NCBI RefSeq assembly: GCF_036785885.1
Contig: NC_092326.1
Span: 43,601,072-43,665,071 of the forward strand
Length of the DNA: 64,000 nt
Reading direction: 5' to 3'
From: Coffea arabica
Taxonomy: Eukaryota; Streptophyta; Magnoliopsida; Gentianales; Rubiaceae
Numbering within the stretch: the stretch's first letter is position 1; each line of letters starts with the position of its first letter. The translations under genes and the position numbers were made by a program. Below are positions 1-14,001 of this stretch, one piece after another. The notes beneath the pieces are model-generated. The model ran no database searches and had not been told where the DNA came from. It saw nothing but the letters and a program-made list of their open reading frames with translations.

Positions 1-414
1 ACTAAGCTCAAAACTCCAATATATTTGTGATTTGAGTATGGTCTCATAGTGTTGGTCCGAAACCCAAAATAAAAAATTTCTACTTTTTACAAGCTGAGTT
101 TGGGTTTATCAAACCCAATTAATACTCCTAATTGTTGGTTTGACAAAAGGGTATTTTGGTCTATAATTACATAATCCCACCTCATCCTATCTCTAAACAA
201 GCATAGGATGATGTTATTTCCTATCACATCCCATCTAATATGAAACCAACCAAACACTAGATAATAAGATTACTCAGCTGAGGATGACTCAACCCAAGAT
301 GAGTAATCCGAGGATAAGTAATCCCCTCTCTTCCGGTCATTGAACCAAATGCACCCTAGGTGAAATTGGGTTGAAAACTGCCAATGCTGATCTGTTTCCT
401 TGTATGTCTTCCAG

Positions 415-2209
<1,795 letters not shown>

Positions 2210-3598
2210 TGCCAAAACACCGATTTCTGAACTTGATCTCCTCGATTTCTTTGCCTTGGCATGAGCTTTTGTATTTTTATCTGTCGAGTTCGAGAATAAA
2301 ATTTACATCTTCTAGGATCCCCTAGAGCAATACTCTCCGGAAAAGCTGAAAGACACAGATATTCTTTTGTTGAGCGCAATTAGTGTGTGTAATTATTATC
2401 ATTATTGTCGTTGCCCAAATATATCACGGGCTTTGTCTGTTAAGTTGAAGGGGATATTCAGGGCTTCCATAAGATATTGTTACGTCTGTTTTGCATCTCG
2501 AAACATGTATTCTTGTGTTTTTTCATGAAGGATTCTTTTTTTTTCTTTTTTTTTTTTTGTCACAACGATAATATTAGTATAACCTATTTTAGTCTGATTT
2601 TGGAGGAGAGAAAGAGAGGCCTCACTGATGGAGAGCCCTGTTGGAGGCAGCCACATTTTAGTGACGGTCACAATTAAGTAACAAGGTGGGAGGTAAGAAG
2701 GTGGGAGGTAAGGGTTGGCCACGAACGATTCATTGTGGCCAAGTACATTCTGGGTTAGTGATTTATGCTGTGTACGGCTGGTTTTGCTTTTAGCATTATT
2801 GAAATGACAAATTAGATATATATATATATCTGTATTGAAAATATTAGAGATATATCAATGCTCCAGCAATCATTCAATTTCTGATAGCTAATTGCAGCAA
2901 GGGGCCTCCATCAGAAACAAAGGTGAGAAAACTTGCTTGATCCTTCCCAACGAAGAAAAGCAATCACATTTAAGGCCAAGTTTACTTGGTTCGATCATGG
3001 TTGTGTCCCATAGCCATAGGACAAGTGCGCGGGAGTGCGGGATTACAAAAGCTCAGCTTAGCTTAGCTTAATGCAGCTGTACAAATTCTGATGCAATACA
3101 ATGTCTAGGATGAATACACTCTCAGCCTCCTGAAATTTTCTGCTCAAGGGATTTACCAAAGATAAAAATTCACAGTAAAACTAAAGATGCTTTACATGAG
3201 AAATTGGCTAATAATCGACCTAAAGTCACAGTAGCTCGAAGCTTCAGATATTTAAGCTGGTGGTACTAACTCATGATTTTCTGATTTAACTAATCAAGTC
3301 GCATCCTATATTCTATGAAAAGCTGTTGCACATCATCAAGGACCATGGCAAGGCCACAACCAAATTTGAACATACATACAGAGGTTCCCCGTCAAAGTTG
3401 CCATGAATTTGTTTTTTTCTTGGTGAAAACCATCGTCTATACCAATTAACCAAGGTAAGTCAGAAATTGCAATTATCTCGTACTATTTTTTTACTCGTAC
3501 TCTCCTAAAAAATGGGGGAAAATGGTAAACGACCAAAAATGTGAAAAACTTCAGCAATCACCCACAGAAAAAAAAAAAAAAAGAAAGGAAGATACGTG
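2210..3598. other. Convergent 3' UTRs and intergenic DNA
   Basis: Lies between the tail-to-tail subunit B and MUCI70-like genes. An AATAAA at 2295-2300, about 90 bases after the subunit B stop, is a plausible polyadenylation signal. The rest holds a T run (2537-2560), a short TA repeat near 2816-2830 and a duplicated AAGGTGGGAGGTAAG near 2682-2711. No coding segment was recognised. Confidence 0.6.
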
Positions 3599-6539
3599 TT
3601 ATCCTGCTTTTGATGTTCTAGCTACAGGTGGTAGCACAACCAAATCAAGATTCCCAGGATAAGGGTTCCACAAGCCTAATCCTCCCCTAGTCTCTTTCAA
3701 GCTAGGGTCTTTCTCAAACTCCTCTAATGTTTTCACCCACTCTATTGGGGACGAATGTTCCCGAATGTGTGGGTGCAGAATAAAAATTGAGTTGTATTCA
3801 CAGTTTGGGAACATAAAAAATTTGAAGAGACCTCCCAACCTGTAAACAACATAGCCAAAGCTCAGCTGATCTCTTGGCGTAAGGAGGTTAACCTCATTAA
3901 ACCATAAGCAACTAAACAAATTATTCATAGCAGTATGTTCGCGAATGATAACGGCTCCTTCAGGCACATCTGCAAGGAATAGGAATTTTGTCAGGAGCAT
4001 AATACACCATTAAAACGCTGAATGATGAAGAGAAATGCAAGTGCTGCTAGCCTTTTTTTTTTTTTTTTTTTATCAGTAAAACAAACAGTGGTACTACAAG
4101 CAGGACTTTAGTAATTCTCTCCATAGATAAAAGCAAGCAATAATTATGAAGCAAAATGAGAAGTTCTCATACCACTCAAAGTGCCTTTCTTTGGATTCCA
4201 TGGCTCCATCCCCTCATAGCGGTAAATTCTCATGTGGAGATCTATAAGAGGACGAGCATATCGCTTTCTACGTTTATTAGCATCAGCCTCCTCATATACA
4301 CTTCTATGATGCTTGTGCTGTGCAATTGCAAATGTGTGCTTCCCCCGCCATAGATATCTGAAGCAACAGAAATTCTTGAGGTTAAAGAACTATGATATAT
4401 ATGATGTCGCATACAGATTTAAAATCTAACTCTCCAAACTACTACTGCCAGAGGTGAGTTGATCATGACAGAATGAGGCATTATACCTGACCTAAAAATC
4501 GTGCGCAGATTCTACCATTATTCAAATACTAAATGAACAAGGCCCAGAAAATTAAAACCAAACGAAAATCAATCCTTCCTCTCCCCGACTTTGGTATTAA
4601 CTCTGTCCTACCCAATACTTTACCATGTTATAAATAGCCAAGACAAAAACCAATTCCAAATAACAGATGAATCCTACCGCATTTTACACAGAATAACCAG
4701 TATAGTTTAGGCTACCATAAATTATTAAAAGGACCATACCTTTCTAAAATTAGCAACGGATCAACTATAAGCTCCATTTTACCATCAATCCATATGCTGT
4801 ATTGTGCATGAGGAAATAGTCGGTGGGTTAATATCTTTGGAACCTTTCCATTCCTCCTGGGCTCATCATAAGGCGGATGCTTCAGCAGAACTAGACGCCA
4901 GATACCCACCCACTGCCCACCAGCCTCATCCTTTCTAACTGTAACATTTCCCTTGATAAACTTATAAGATTCTTCATCCACCACCATCAGAAAACAAAAT
5001 AGCTTCCTCGAGCGCTGGCTTATATTGGATGGTTGATAAGGTAGATCATATCCATCAAATATACCAGATGCAACAACAAATCGACACTTCTTGGAATATT
5101 CGATATCCTTTGGGTCCATTTCTGCACCACCATTTTTCATAAAACCACAATGCACCTGAAGAAAGAATACATGTCTCAAAGCAATCACAGGAGCTACATG
5201 CCAAACTGTAATAGTCCATTGACCTACTAAACATGATTCAAGCAAAATATGTCAGATTTAAATGGGAAAATGTGCAAGAACCAGTGTTATTTACCTTCAT
5301 CGTAGGCTTTACTTTGAAGCTTTTATCTCTTTGTTTCCAGGTCTGATGTCCTCCAAAGAGAGGAGGCGATTCAGATCTATGACTAGCCATGTCATCTTCC
5401 ATTATATAGGATAAACTTTGAACAAATCTCTCAGGGGATCCTCTTTTTGGAATTACTACAGTATTAGGGTCATCAGCGACAGGAATTGGACAGCCTAGTG
5501 AAACATTAAGAACAAAAATACTAGTTATGGACATCAGGAAACAGAGATTTGTGTGTAGCAGCAATGATAAGCAGCAGCGATCTTACGGTGTGGTGGTCTA
5601 ACAAGACCCATTGTGTATAGCTTGTCGAATACCTTGCTATCTTTGTTACAAAAAGCTGCAGACCAAAAAATAACATCAGAAAGCACCCTAGTTTTTATAC
5701 ATTATCCACCACTCTATTCCACACTAAACTGGAGTATTGGCAAATGTGCTGACAATTTCCGGACGGCATTGTAAGATATTTCTTTTATGTTTCCCCTAAA
5801 GGCATTATTATCCTTGCCTAATGAGGGATTTTCATTATTTACCTTATGGTGAAAAGTTAGCTACTTGTTACACGAACTTCAAAATTCATTTAAACTCATG
5901 GCGAAACACTGCTACTCCCCTATTATGGAAAATAAAGTTGACATTATGCATTTCAATGATTTTCTCGACTTTCAAAGCATTGACGGTATCAGCTACAAAA
6001 AAAAGCATCTCTCCTATCTTCCTTCTTTGGATTTTCGGGGAAAAAATTAACAAAGAAAACCTATTGCTTCACGTATAATAGCGTGCACTGTGCACAACAA
6101 GAAAGAATCGAGAAGTATAAAACCAAAAAGTAAGTAATGAGTTTAAAAAATACGAGTACCTGAAAAGAAAGCAAGAGAAGATTGACAAGACCAAATATGA
6201 AACAGTAAAGCAGAAAGAATAAGTAGCATCCAAATAATCCCAGCCACCAACACCAATCTAATAAAACCCTTCTTCCATATAATCTTCATTGAGAAATCTG
6301 GCGCTGAGTTCCCACCACCACCTAAGAAACATACACAAAGTATACAAATCCACGAAGTAAAAAATAACAATCATGATAATAATACTCAAATTGTCAGAGA
6401 AATACAACAAAATAGTAGTACAACGGATTATGTTTAAGCAAAAAAAAAAAAAGTTGTTACCTTTCTGGTAGGATAAATTAATTCGGTCCGGCCTACGACT
6501 GGCCCGTAATGAAACGGAACGTTGAAAATCATTGTCCAT
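3599..6539 (-). CDS. MUCI70/TOD1-like (DUF616) glycosyltransferase-like type II membrane protein, 7 exons
   Basis: Member of the plant TOD1/MUCI70 family (DUF616), Golgi proteins; named Arabidopsis members affect seed mucilage pectin (MUCI70) or ceramidase activity (TOD1). Minus-strand exons joining in frame: 6539-6461, 6321-6160, 5655-5587, 5494-5295, 5155-4740, 4357-4173, 3969-3599; 1482 nt, 493 residues. Residues 1-45 form a short basic cytosolic tail, about 46-70 a hydrophobic signal anchor (FIRLVLVAGIIWMLLILSALL), then a stem and a lumenal domain from about residue 170. That domain shows CGFMKNGGAEM, CRFVVASGIFDGYD, the acidic WIDGKMELIVDP, a His-rich FAIAQHKHHRSVYEEADANK and DVPEGAVIIREHTAMNNLFSC. 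WIDGK probably sits in the nucleotide-sugar site, but the enzymatic reaction is inferred. The start is supported by the leader exon and an upstream TATA box. Confidence 0.93.
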
Positions 6540-7056
6540 TTCAATGCATAAATGATTCAGGGAATTCGGGGTATCCCAAATACTGATTAGACAAATAGCA
6601 GAATGAAGTTTCCTGAGAGGAGGGATCCAAAGGAGCTGTGATTTTTATTCAACTAGCGGAAAGTTTCAGCAAGAATTGACAGGAAGAAAGCTCAACTGAA
6701 GATACAAAGTTCAATGTACCCCTTGGATCTACTTTGGACAATTGGTAGTGATATACGTACTAGAAAGCTAACAATTACAACCCAAAAAACATAAAAAAGG
6801 AAAGGAGAGAGATTCTGTGATATTCACCGAAAAAAATTTTAAAAAAAATGAAAACTGAAAAATGAATTAGAGATTGATATATTGTGCCAAAGTTCAATTC
6901 TTGGCAATGAATTGCTTGGTTTGAATGGTAGCCCGGGAGAGTTGTGGGGAGGATGCAGAAATTTCCCGGCAGTAATACCTTTGTATTGAAGAAGAAAGTG
7001 AACCTTGAATCCCAAAGAGGGGCGCCTCCGGATCGTCGTTTCTCCCTACAGTAGCC

Positions 7057-7064
7057 TATTTATA
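7057..7064 (-). promoter_or_regulatory. TATA box of the MUCI70-like gene
   Basis: TATAAATA on the minus strand, about 520 bases upstream of the start codon, within a GC-richer stretch (7000-7140) unlike the AT-rich DNA beyond. Transcription would start roughly at 7025-7035, leaving a 5' UTR of about 490 bases. Confidence 0.5.
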
Positions 7065-7548
7065 CGTCTCTTCCGCTTTTCAGTTTGACGGTACGGCGCC
7101 GTTTTATCAACCTCGCCAACAGCCTAACCCCGACACCGACAAGGCTTGAAACCTTCCACCAACTGGGGAAGATGTTAAACCGTGGGACTTTGGACGGGAA
7201 AACGTTCCCTTTTTTTTTTTTTTTTTAAGAAAAAAAAATAACTTTCGAGTTTTGACGGAAAACATTCCATAAAAAAGAAAAAAAAAATAAATCTTTTTGC
7301 TTCTTATATGATCCTAGTTGGAAGGGGAAAAATACGATAACTATTTTGGAAAGTGAAGTAAATAAAGAATTTTTTATAGTACTTTGTTTTTTTAACTTTT
7401 CTTAACATGATGACCATCGAACATTTAATTTTGTGCACTTTTAACCCTTCAATTATTAATTGTATTTTTTTGTTTCTAACATTTTAAAAAGTTTGACCCT
7501 TCCATAAATTTTAATTGGAGAAAAAACTTAAACAAAAGAAGAACATTC

Positions 7549-7767
7549 TAATGAAACCTTTTTTTTTTTTTCAGACTTTTGACGTTAGTTAATTAAATCT
7601 AATCCCAAATTTAATCCTAAAAGCCGGCAACTCTTGAGACAAGTCTGGGGATTTAACTACCTAACCCCCCAACTCCGATGTGGGATTACGGGAAAGTTAA
7701 TAGAACAGCCTCTACTATGTCTTAAAGAAGAATCCATTACCCAGATACCTCCCCTGGTAATGAAACC
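7549..7767 (-). mobile_element. SINE-like retroposon, family S1 copy 1
   Basis: Minus-strand body 7559-7757 ending in an A tail (seen as the T run 7559-7571), flanked by the direct repeat TAATGAAACC at 7549-7558 and 7758-7767. It shares the body near CTTGAGACAAG/GCCGGCAACTC, GATTAGATTTAATTAACTAAC and a terminal AAAAGTCTG-A(n) with copies at 59.9 kb and 61.6 kb. Size, A tail and target duplication fit a non-autonomous retroposon; a pol III promoter is not obvious. Confidence 0.7.
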
Positions 7768-8188
7768 TATCTCAAGCAGCATATTTTTCCACCAACTATT
7801 GTTGATGACTATTGCAACTATTCGTGTCTAATCAATAACTATTAATTGCTGTTGATTAAAGATTGATTAATATTTTATTGGAGTCAAATTTTAACGAAGT
7901 TATACATGTGGATTTTGCTTTTAATGTAAGTACCAAACTTTGGACTTGATTTTCTGTGAATCTCGCAAAATACGGTCATATTAAGAATCAAAGATTGACA
8001 AAAATATTGTACTATATCATTTTATTAAAAAATACTCTATCATTTTAATGAAAGTTTTGGCACGAAATTCTCTAATATGCTATAACACAATTATGCACTT
8101 TACTATAGTTTCCAACTACTTCAATGCACGATTCACATTAAATTCTCCCATAGTTTTATACTAATAAAATTCTCACATCATGGACACC
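7768..8188. other. AT-rich intergenic DNA
   Basis: No gene, RNA or clear repeat ends recognised between the SINE-like copy and the 1-kb TIR element. Confidence 0.5.
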
Positions 8189-8191
8189 TAG

Positions 8192-9181
8192 ATGCCTGTT
8201 TGGAATCTGAGTTTTTTGGAAGTTTGTCTAAAACTTTACTGTAGTGTACTGTAGAAGTTTTTGGAAAAATTTTTTAAGATGAAAAAAATTTTTAAGTTTT
8301 TTTAAGAAGTTTTTTGGAAGTTTTTTTCCTTTTCTTTTTTTTTTTTCTCTTTTTTTTTCTTTTCTTTCCTCTCTTCTTCTTCTTCCTCTTCCTTCCCACT
8401 CCCCCTTCCCTCCCCCGTTACTTCTGCGTTGCCTCCCCAGCAGCAATGGTCACCATTTTTTGTCCTTCCTTTTTCATTTTCTCTTTCTTTTTCTTTCTTT
8501 CTTTTTCTTTTCCTTCCTCCCTTCCCCTTCCCCCTCAAAAACTCCTGTGCCCACAGCTTCTCCGGCCAGCCCTCATGCATCCCCCCGTTCCTTCTCCATC
8601 TCCAAAGATTCATCCAACAATATCTGCGGCTTCTCTCTGGTGAATGCTCCGGCAGTGTCACCCCTTGCATCATCTCCAATCGAAAGCTCAACAAGTTATC
8701 CAGTTCCAGCCATTGCAGAGGTTCCATCCGCCCGTGCCAGTGTTCCTTCCACTTCTGCGATATCGGCAAAGTCGCCGGCGATGTTCCCTTCAAGCAGAAA
8801 CCTGCCAAGTTGCTCACCGGTTGGGACGAGTTTGGCATCGGAAACTTCGCAAGGCCCAGTTGCTGATGAATCGGTGCTACCTCCATTCATGGGGAGGCCT
8901 AATTGTTCTTACTGGGCATTGGAAGAGGTGATGACAGAGGTGGTGGTGACGGAGAAAGAAGAAGAAAAAGGGGAGGTGGGGGAGGAGGAGGTGGTGGTGG
9001 GTTGGAGTGGGTGACGGAGGTAGAAGAAAAAGGGGAGGGAATTTTTTTTTGTGTGTTTTGGGTATTTTGAGGCATGTAGGTAAAAAATTTTGTGAAATTT
9101 TTTGGAGTTCCTGTAGCAAAAGTTGTTAAAAAACTTGTAGGAAACAAACTTGTAAAAAACTTGCACTTCCAAACAGGGCCC
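8192..9181 (-). mobile_element. 1-kb fold-back TIR element, family P1 copy A, with unique GC-rich core
   Basis: Starts GCCTGTTTGGAA and ends TTCCAAACAGGGCC, so the outer ends are inverted repeats. Its left 100 bases (ACTTTACTGTAGTGTACTGTAG region, 8230-8260) match, reversed, the right end of copy B at 51173-52173, and its right end matches the left end of B. Inside lie a C/T-rich tract (about 8325-8550), a GC-richer non-repetitive core (about 8550-8930) and a G/A-rich tract (8930-9040) that could pair with the first. The core has long open frames on both strands but none resembles a protein I know. Terminal GGCCCTGTTTGG and possible TTA/CTA flanks suggest PIF/Harbinger, weakly. Confidence 0.7.
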
Positions 9182-9432
9182 TAATTTGTATTGAATAAAA
9201 AACTCTTAATGTGATTGTGTACATTTTACATTTTTATCCGACTACCCTTCGGAGAATGGGATGGATTAAGTGGTACTGGAAGAAGAGAAAAGAATACAAG
9301 TAAGGGGTTTTAAATTCAAAACTTTATACTTATACTTTTTTTTAAAAAAAAAAGACTTGTACAAAAATCAATAACTCAAATGAATGAGAGGATACACATG
9401 TACAATTTTAAACCTTGAGAGAGTAAAAATAA

Positions 9433-9765
9433 TACTCCCTCTATCCCACTTTGATAGTTCCATTTCTTTTTTCACATACTTTAAGAAAAAATAGTTAACT
9501 TTGTTGGAAAAGTAAATTTAGATTGCTATTTTCCTAAAATATTCTCACATTAAATATGGTAAAACTTTATGGGAACTTGAATTGATGGTAAAAAAAGAAT
9601 CAACTCTCATTAAATGGGGTAGGTTTATAGTAACAACAACTTACATTGAATAAGGGTATTTTAGAAAAATTAAAATACAATTACATTCTTCAATTGAAAA
9701 GTGGATTATAATTTGGGACAGACGAAAAAGGAAAACGGGACTATCAAAGTGGGACGGAGGGAGTA
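9433..9765. mobile_element. Stowaway-type MITE, complete
   Basis: Body 9435-9763 (329 bp) opens CTCCCTCTATCCCACTTTG and closes with the inverted copy CAAAGTGGGACGGAGGGAG, flanked by TA at 9433-9434 and 9764-9765. These ends and the TA duplication define Stowaway (Tc1/mariner) MITEs. A relative, reversed and lacking one end, sits at 48670-48990. Confidence 0.93.
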
Positions 9766-9903
9766 ATAATAATCAATAGCTAGAGGACTAAATAATAAAC
9801 GTATGCAAACCTAAAAGTTCGAGGCCTTTGTTTCTCTAAAACAAAAAATTATACTCAAAGCATAAAAGGAGGAAAAAAAATAAAAAAGTTTTGCAGTCTA
9901 AAC

Positions 9904-9910
9904 TATAAAA
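9904..9910 (+). promoter_or_regulatory. Probable TATA box of the DNAJC17-like gene
   Basis: TATAAAA followed by a C-rich stretch. An untranslated leader would run to a splice donor GTAGGT at 10101, with an acceptor CGCAG ending at 10435, 24 bases before the start codon. Confidence 0.45.
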
Positions 9911-10459
9911 CCCCCAAATCCCAACAGGAGACGTTTCCACACCCAACCTCGGTTTTCTCCCGCCAGTAATAACCCACACACAACAGCTATCTATCTTGGC
10001 ATCTGGCAAAATCTGTGCTGGTCTCTTGTCTTCTGGCATTATTGGTCTAATACCGGTAGCTTCCATCGACTTGTTTCACGGCGGTTTGACAAGAAGAGGA
10101 GGTAGGTTATGCTATTACGTTATGTTCAACCTAATTTAGAATTTTTGGATTTTCACCGTTATAATCCGCTATCGTCTGTGCGAATTACTTTGTCGTGTTT
10201 AAGCACAATTACTTCATCGAATTCTGCAGCTGGTAAAAATTGGATGAAGATTTTTATTTGGTTTAGTGATTTTGGTTGATAAATTAAATTTGTAGTATAG
10301 GAACTAGGATTGGATTTCTAAAGAGTGCGAGGGTTTAAGGATTGGGGTATTGATGATAACGTCTTTCATAACAGGATAGTAATTACTTCTTTTTATCTTA
10401 CAAAATACTGAATTGTCTGTCTTCTTGATGCGCAGCATACCACTATTAAAGGAAAAGAA

Positions 10460-12705
10460 ATGGATATTGAAATAGATCACTATGTCGTATTGGGCCTGCC
10501 ATCGGAGGAAGAAGGGGCAAGACTCAGTGAGAAAGAAATTTCAAAGGCATATCGATTGAAGGCGTTGGAGTTACATCCTGATAAGAGACCCGATGATCCA
10601 AATGCCCATGCTAATTTCCAAAAGCTGAAGACGTCATATGAGATTCTCAAGGATGAAAAAGCAAGGAAATTATTTGATGATTTGGTTCGTATAAGGAAAG
10701 AGAAGATTCAACGCCAATCCCGACAGGATACTAAGCGACGGAAAATGATGTCTGATCTTGAAGAAAGGGAACGAGCTGCCTTTGCTGTTGACCCTGAGTT
10801 GAGAGCTCGAGAAGAGGAGGATAGAATTGCTAGGAAGTTGAAAGATGAGATTGCCAGAATTCGTTCAATGTTCACTAACAAGGCATCTTCTGCTATGCCT
10901 ACCCCTACCCCTCAAAAGGATACATCTAAATCGCCACAGAGAAATACTGGTGATGGAGGGAAAACTGTAGATAAAGGGAAGGTGCTTAAGGTGTCATGGG
11001 AAAAGGTCGGTGAAGATTATAGTGCTCATAGATTGAGGGAAATTTTTCAAGGGTTTGGTGAGGTTGAAGATGTGGTTATTAAGAGTTCTAAGAAGAAAGG
11101 CTCAGCCCTTGTTGTGATGGCTTCCAACGATGCAGCTGTGAGTATTTAAAAGCTTTTTAAATGAAAGTTAATGATAGTCGTTCTTTTGTTCTAACTAATT
11201 TCCATTTTGCAGGTTGCTGCTGTAGGAAATGTCTTAGGCAGTTTATCCAATCCGTTACTAGTTTTGCCGCTTAAACCAGCTCAAACTACTCCTGTATTCT
11301 CTTGTGCCCAGGATGGTGTGGAACCTGATGAACCAAAACTCAATAATTTAGTGGGTGCTGGATATCAGGCCTTTGAAGATTCAGTGCTAGAGAAATTGAG
11401 AAAGGTTTGATAATTTTTGATAATATTATTGATCATATTTGGTATAAATAAGTTGTTATGATCTTATATTTCTTTTGATACTGTTTTTCTTCCCCTTTCT
11501 TTTCTACTTGTTAGGCCTATAATTTGAATTTAGGAAATTTGTAACCTCACAGAATTTTGCTATGAAAGGCTATAACATGAAACTTGCCTAGTGAAGGGAG
11601 ATGGCTATCACTTATTTAAATAGCTTTTGGGTGTTAGTGTCATGGATTTTGGTCCTGAGCATGATGCTTCTTTTTTCACCTTCGAATAGTCTTTGAAAGG
11701 AGTAATTGTTCTTCGCAGTTCCATAACAGTAAAAATTCTCTAGCTGCTAATTAATTGTGTATGTTTGTTACCGGTTAGTATGTTGTCTATGTGAAGTCGT
11801 GCAATTAGGAATGGGAGCTCATCTAATTTTTTGTTTGCTAGTGTTGTAGTGTTTAATTTTATCGATTAATTGAGGAAATGACTTCATCTTCAGTAGCTAA
11901 CACTGTAGGAACATGGGATTCTAACTTTTGATGTTGACAAGCTACTTCTCGAAGGTTTCTTAAGAGCCAACAAGTTGGCTCAGTTAACAAGGACGGGCCA
12001 CTTCCTTTCAAAAGGTTGTGCGTTCGAATTCCACTGCTAATGTGAGGGTTGTGTTGATGGGAGATCTGTAAGAACCTCTGTAAGCGATCTATGGTCTCAG
12101 AGGCATGTCTTGACCCATGGTGTTGATCGAAACGGAACCCACCCAAACTTTTTTCTTAAAAAAGGGGAAGGTTTCTTAAGAATTAGATCGAAAAGTTGGG
12201 TGCTTTTATGGTTTAGGGTACTTATATGTTAGGGAAACTTATGACCTTAAGGAAATTCTTGGCTGTCAGGGATGTGAAGTTGGTTGATATTTGGCTAATT
12301 AACTTCATAGGCTTTCACAGGAATGAATTGACATAAAAATGCAATTATTATTTTCTTTTATTTTTCGTTAGTGTGAATTGCTTTATCTTCTTCTTTCTTG
12401 ATGTACCGTTCTATGGTGTTGTGTCATGTATGCTTATATGTTTTGTGTTCTGCAAGTGACCGCTGTTAAACAAATTCAAGAAAGTATAATAAAAATGAAC
12501 AAGAGTAGAATAGCAAAAGGAAAAGGTTCTTGCGTCTGTACTGGTCATTTTCATCAATTTGTTCTTTGAACGTTAGAATGCTGAATTTCCTTATCAAATT
12601 GGGTTAAGAAAGATAGTTGGATAACTTGATAATTAGTGTTTTTGATGTTTTGGATGATTTCTGATGATGTTCCATGGATGACAGGCTGCTCAGAAGCAGA
12701 AGTAA
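10460..12705 (+). CDS. DNAJC17-like J-domain and RRM protein, 3 exons
   Basis: Homologue of DNAJC17/yeast Cwf23, a nuclear J-protein linked to the spliceosome. Coding exons 10460-11137, 11213-11404 and a 21-base last exon 12685-12705 encode 296 residues, close to the human length of 304. Residues about 7-75 are a J domain with the HPD motif at 39-41 (ALELHPDKRPDDPNAH). Residues about 85-140 are a charged coiled coil rich in E, R and K. A linker follows with TPTPQKDTSKSPQ, then an RRM from about 175 to 250 (VLKVSWEKVGEDYSAHRLREIFQ...). The tail is GAGYQAFEDSVLEKLRK then AAQKQK. The start follows a splice acceptor closely and is the first ATG of the domain frame. Partner and splicing role come from family knowledge. 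Confidence 0.95.
11951..12181 (+). mobile_element. tRNA-derived SINE in the last DNAJC17 intron
   Basis: Body about 11966-12166, flanked by a perfect 15-bp direct repeat GAAGGTTTCTTAAGA at 11951-11965 and 12167-12181. The 5' part reads like a pol III promoter: A-box-like TTGGCTCAGTTAACAAGG near 11974 and B-box GTTCGAATTCC near 12023. It ends in a T/A-rich tail near 12147-12166. The clean duplication implies a fairly recent insertion, in the same direction as the host gene. Confidence 0.9.
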
Positions 12706-13720
12706 CTGGTAAGAAGAAGAATTGGAGTTTCAAAGCCATCATGGTTTATGTTCTTCGAGCGGTCAACATCCAGTGACTGCTTCTCATAATTGTTGAGATC
12801 GTGAGCTCTAATTTCACTCCCTAACCAGCTTGCGGACTCTGTAACAGAAAGAAAGGAGCAAAATTATGTTCGGCCGTGGCAGATGCACGTTCATAGGACA
12901 TGACTATAAGATCCATGTAATTTTCAGTACTTGGACATATATTCTGTTTGCATTGTTCATACGGATGGGTAGGCATTTCACATACCCAATCACAGCTTTG
13001 GAGTTTGTATTCTTCTCAAGTTTCGGTTGCGCTCGCTATGTTTTCAGGGCTATAAGCTCACAAGTTTCTGCGCAGGCGATGAATGAGCCTAATTGACACT
13101 GACACATTTTTGGGACCGGACGGACCTGTGGAAAAAGGAAAGAATGGGTGGGAACTCTTTCTTCCTTTTCTACAGAACAGGCATTCTATGAAAGCTTCTT
13201 GAGCAATTTGTCATGGAAAATATCAAGATTATCCAGATTAGAGACACGTAACTTTCACAGTTATAGAGTAGATGTGTATAAATGATTGATATTGTTCGAA
13301 TGTAAATCAATCTGTGAATCTAATTCTCGTTGTCATTAAATTTTAGATACACTATCAGAAAAATGAATATGAATGCCCTCCTCCGATTGCTTAGAATGAT
13401 CTCAGTCTCGTCGAAGTTCTGGAAAAGAAATGGAAAACTGACGACATTTTCTGATTGTAATGTAATTTGAGTCGCATTTTTATGAATTAATCTAAAAGCT
13501 CTCTGCCTTTTGATAAATGCCCTTTAGTCATCTTTGTTTCACACTGTTTCCACGACAAACCAATCATTGCCTTTTGTTTGTTGTGAGGAAACCGATGATT
13601 ACTAGCCCTCCTAATTTTTGCCAAAGTTGGTGAATAAAGAAGTTTTTTCTTTTTGGTTTATTTATCTTCATAGAGCTGTTGCTCTATGACGCGTATAATC
13701 AGGGGACAAAGTTTAAGAAG
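12706..13720 (+). other. 3' UTR of the DNAJC17-like gene and intergenic DNA
   Basis: Non-coding sequence after the stop. The moderately GC transcribed-looking part extends to about 13300. No conserved ORF was recognised beyond that point. Confidence 0.45.
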
Positions 13721-13726
13721 TGGTTA

Positions 13727-14001
13727 AGGTTTTGTTTAATAATTCAGTTCAGCATTTTAATTTAATAAATTTAGATCTTAACATATATAATTAGAAATTG
13801 AACATTTGAATTAATTAAATGGTACTGAATTTTCTGGACAAAATTTGCTCGTAAAATTGAATAATAACCTATTTATTTATCACTGAATATGATATGCACT
13901 CAAATGCATTAGGTTTAATATTTAATAATTCAATATTAATGGATTCAGATTTCAGTTTTCAAACTTCAATTTTTCATATTTCTGTTTTATCAAAAGCATC
14001 C
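13727..14001 (+). mobile_element. Tourist-like MITE, family T1 copy 1
   Basis: About 275 bp, related throughout to 42456-42708 (reversed) and about 62410-62675. Shared stretches include TTAGATCTTAACATAT, GAATTAATTAAATGGTACTG and ATTTATCACTGAATATGAT. Ends resemble AGGTTTTGTTTAAT and the inverse of ATCAAAAGCATCCTA, with TTA on the left and CTA on the right. TTA flanks point to PIF/Harbinger. Confidence 0.75.

Noticed and set aside
8302-9014. Long overlapping frames on both strands (up to 194 residues)
   Set aside because: They are translations of C/T- or G/A-rich tracts and the GC-rich core of the P1 element; low-complexity and in several frames at once.
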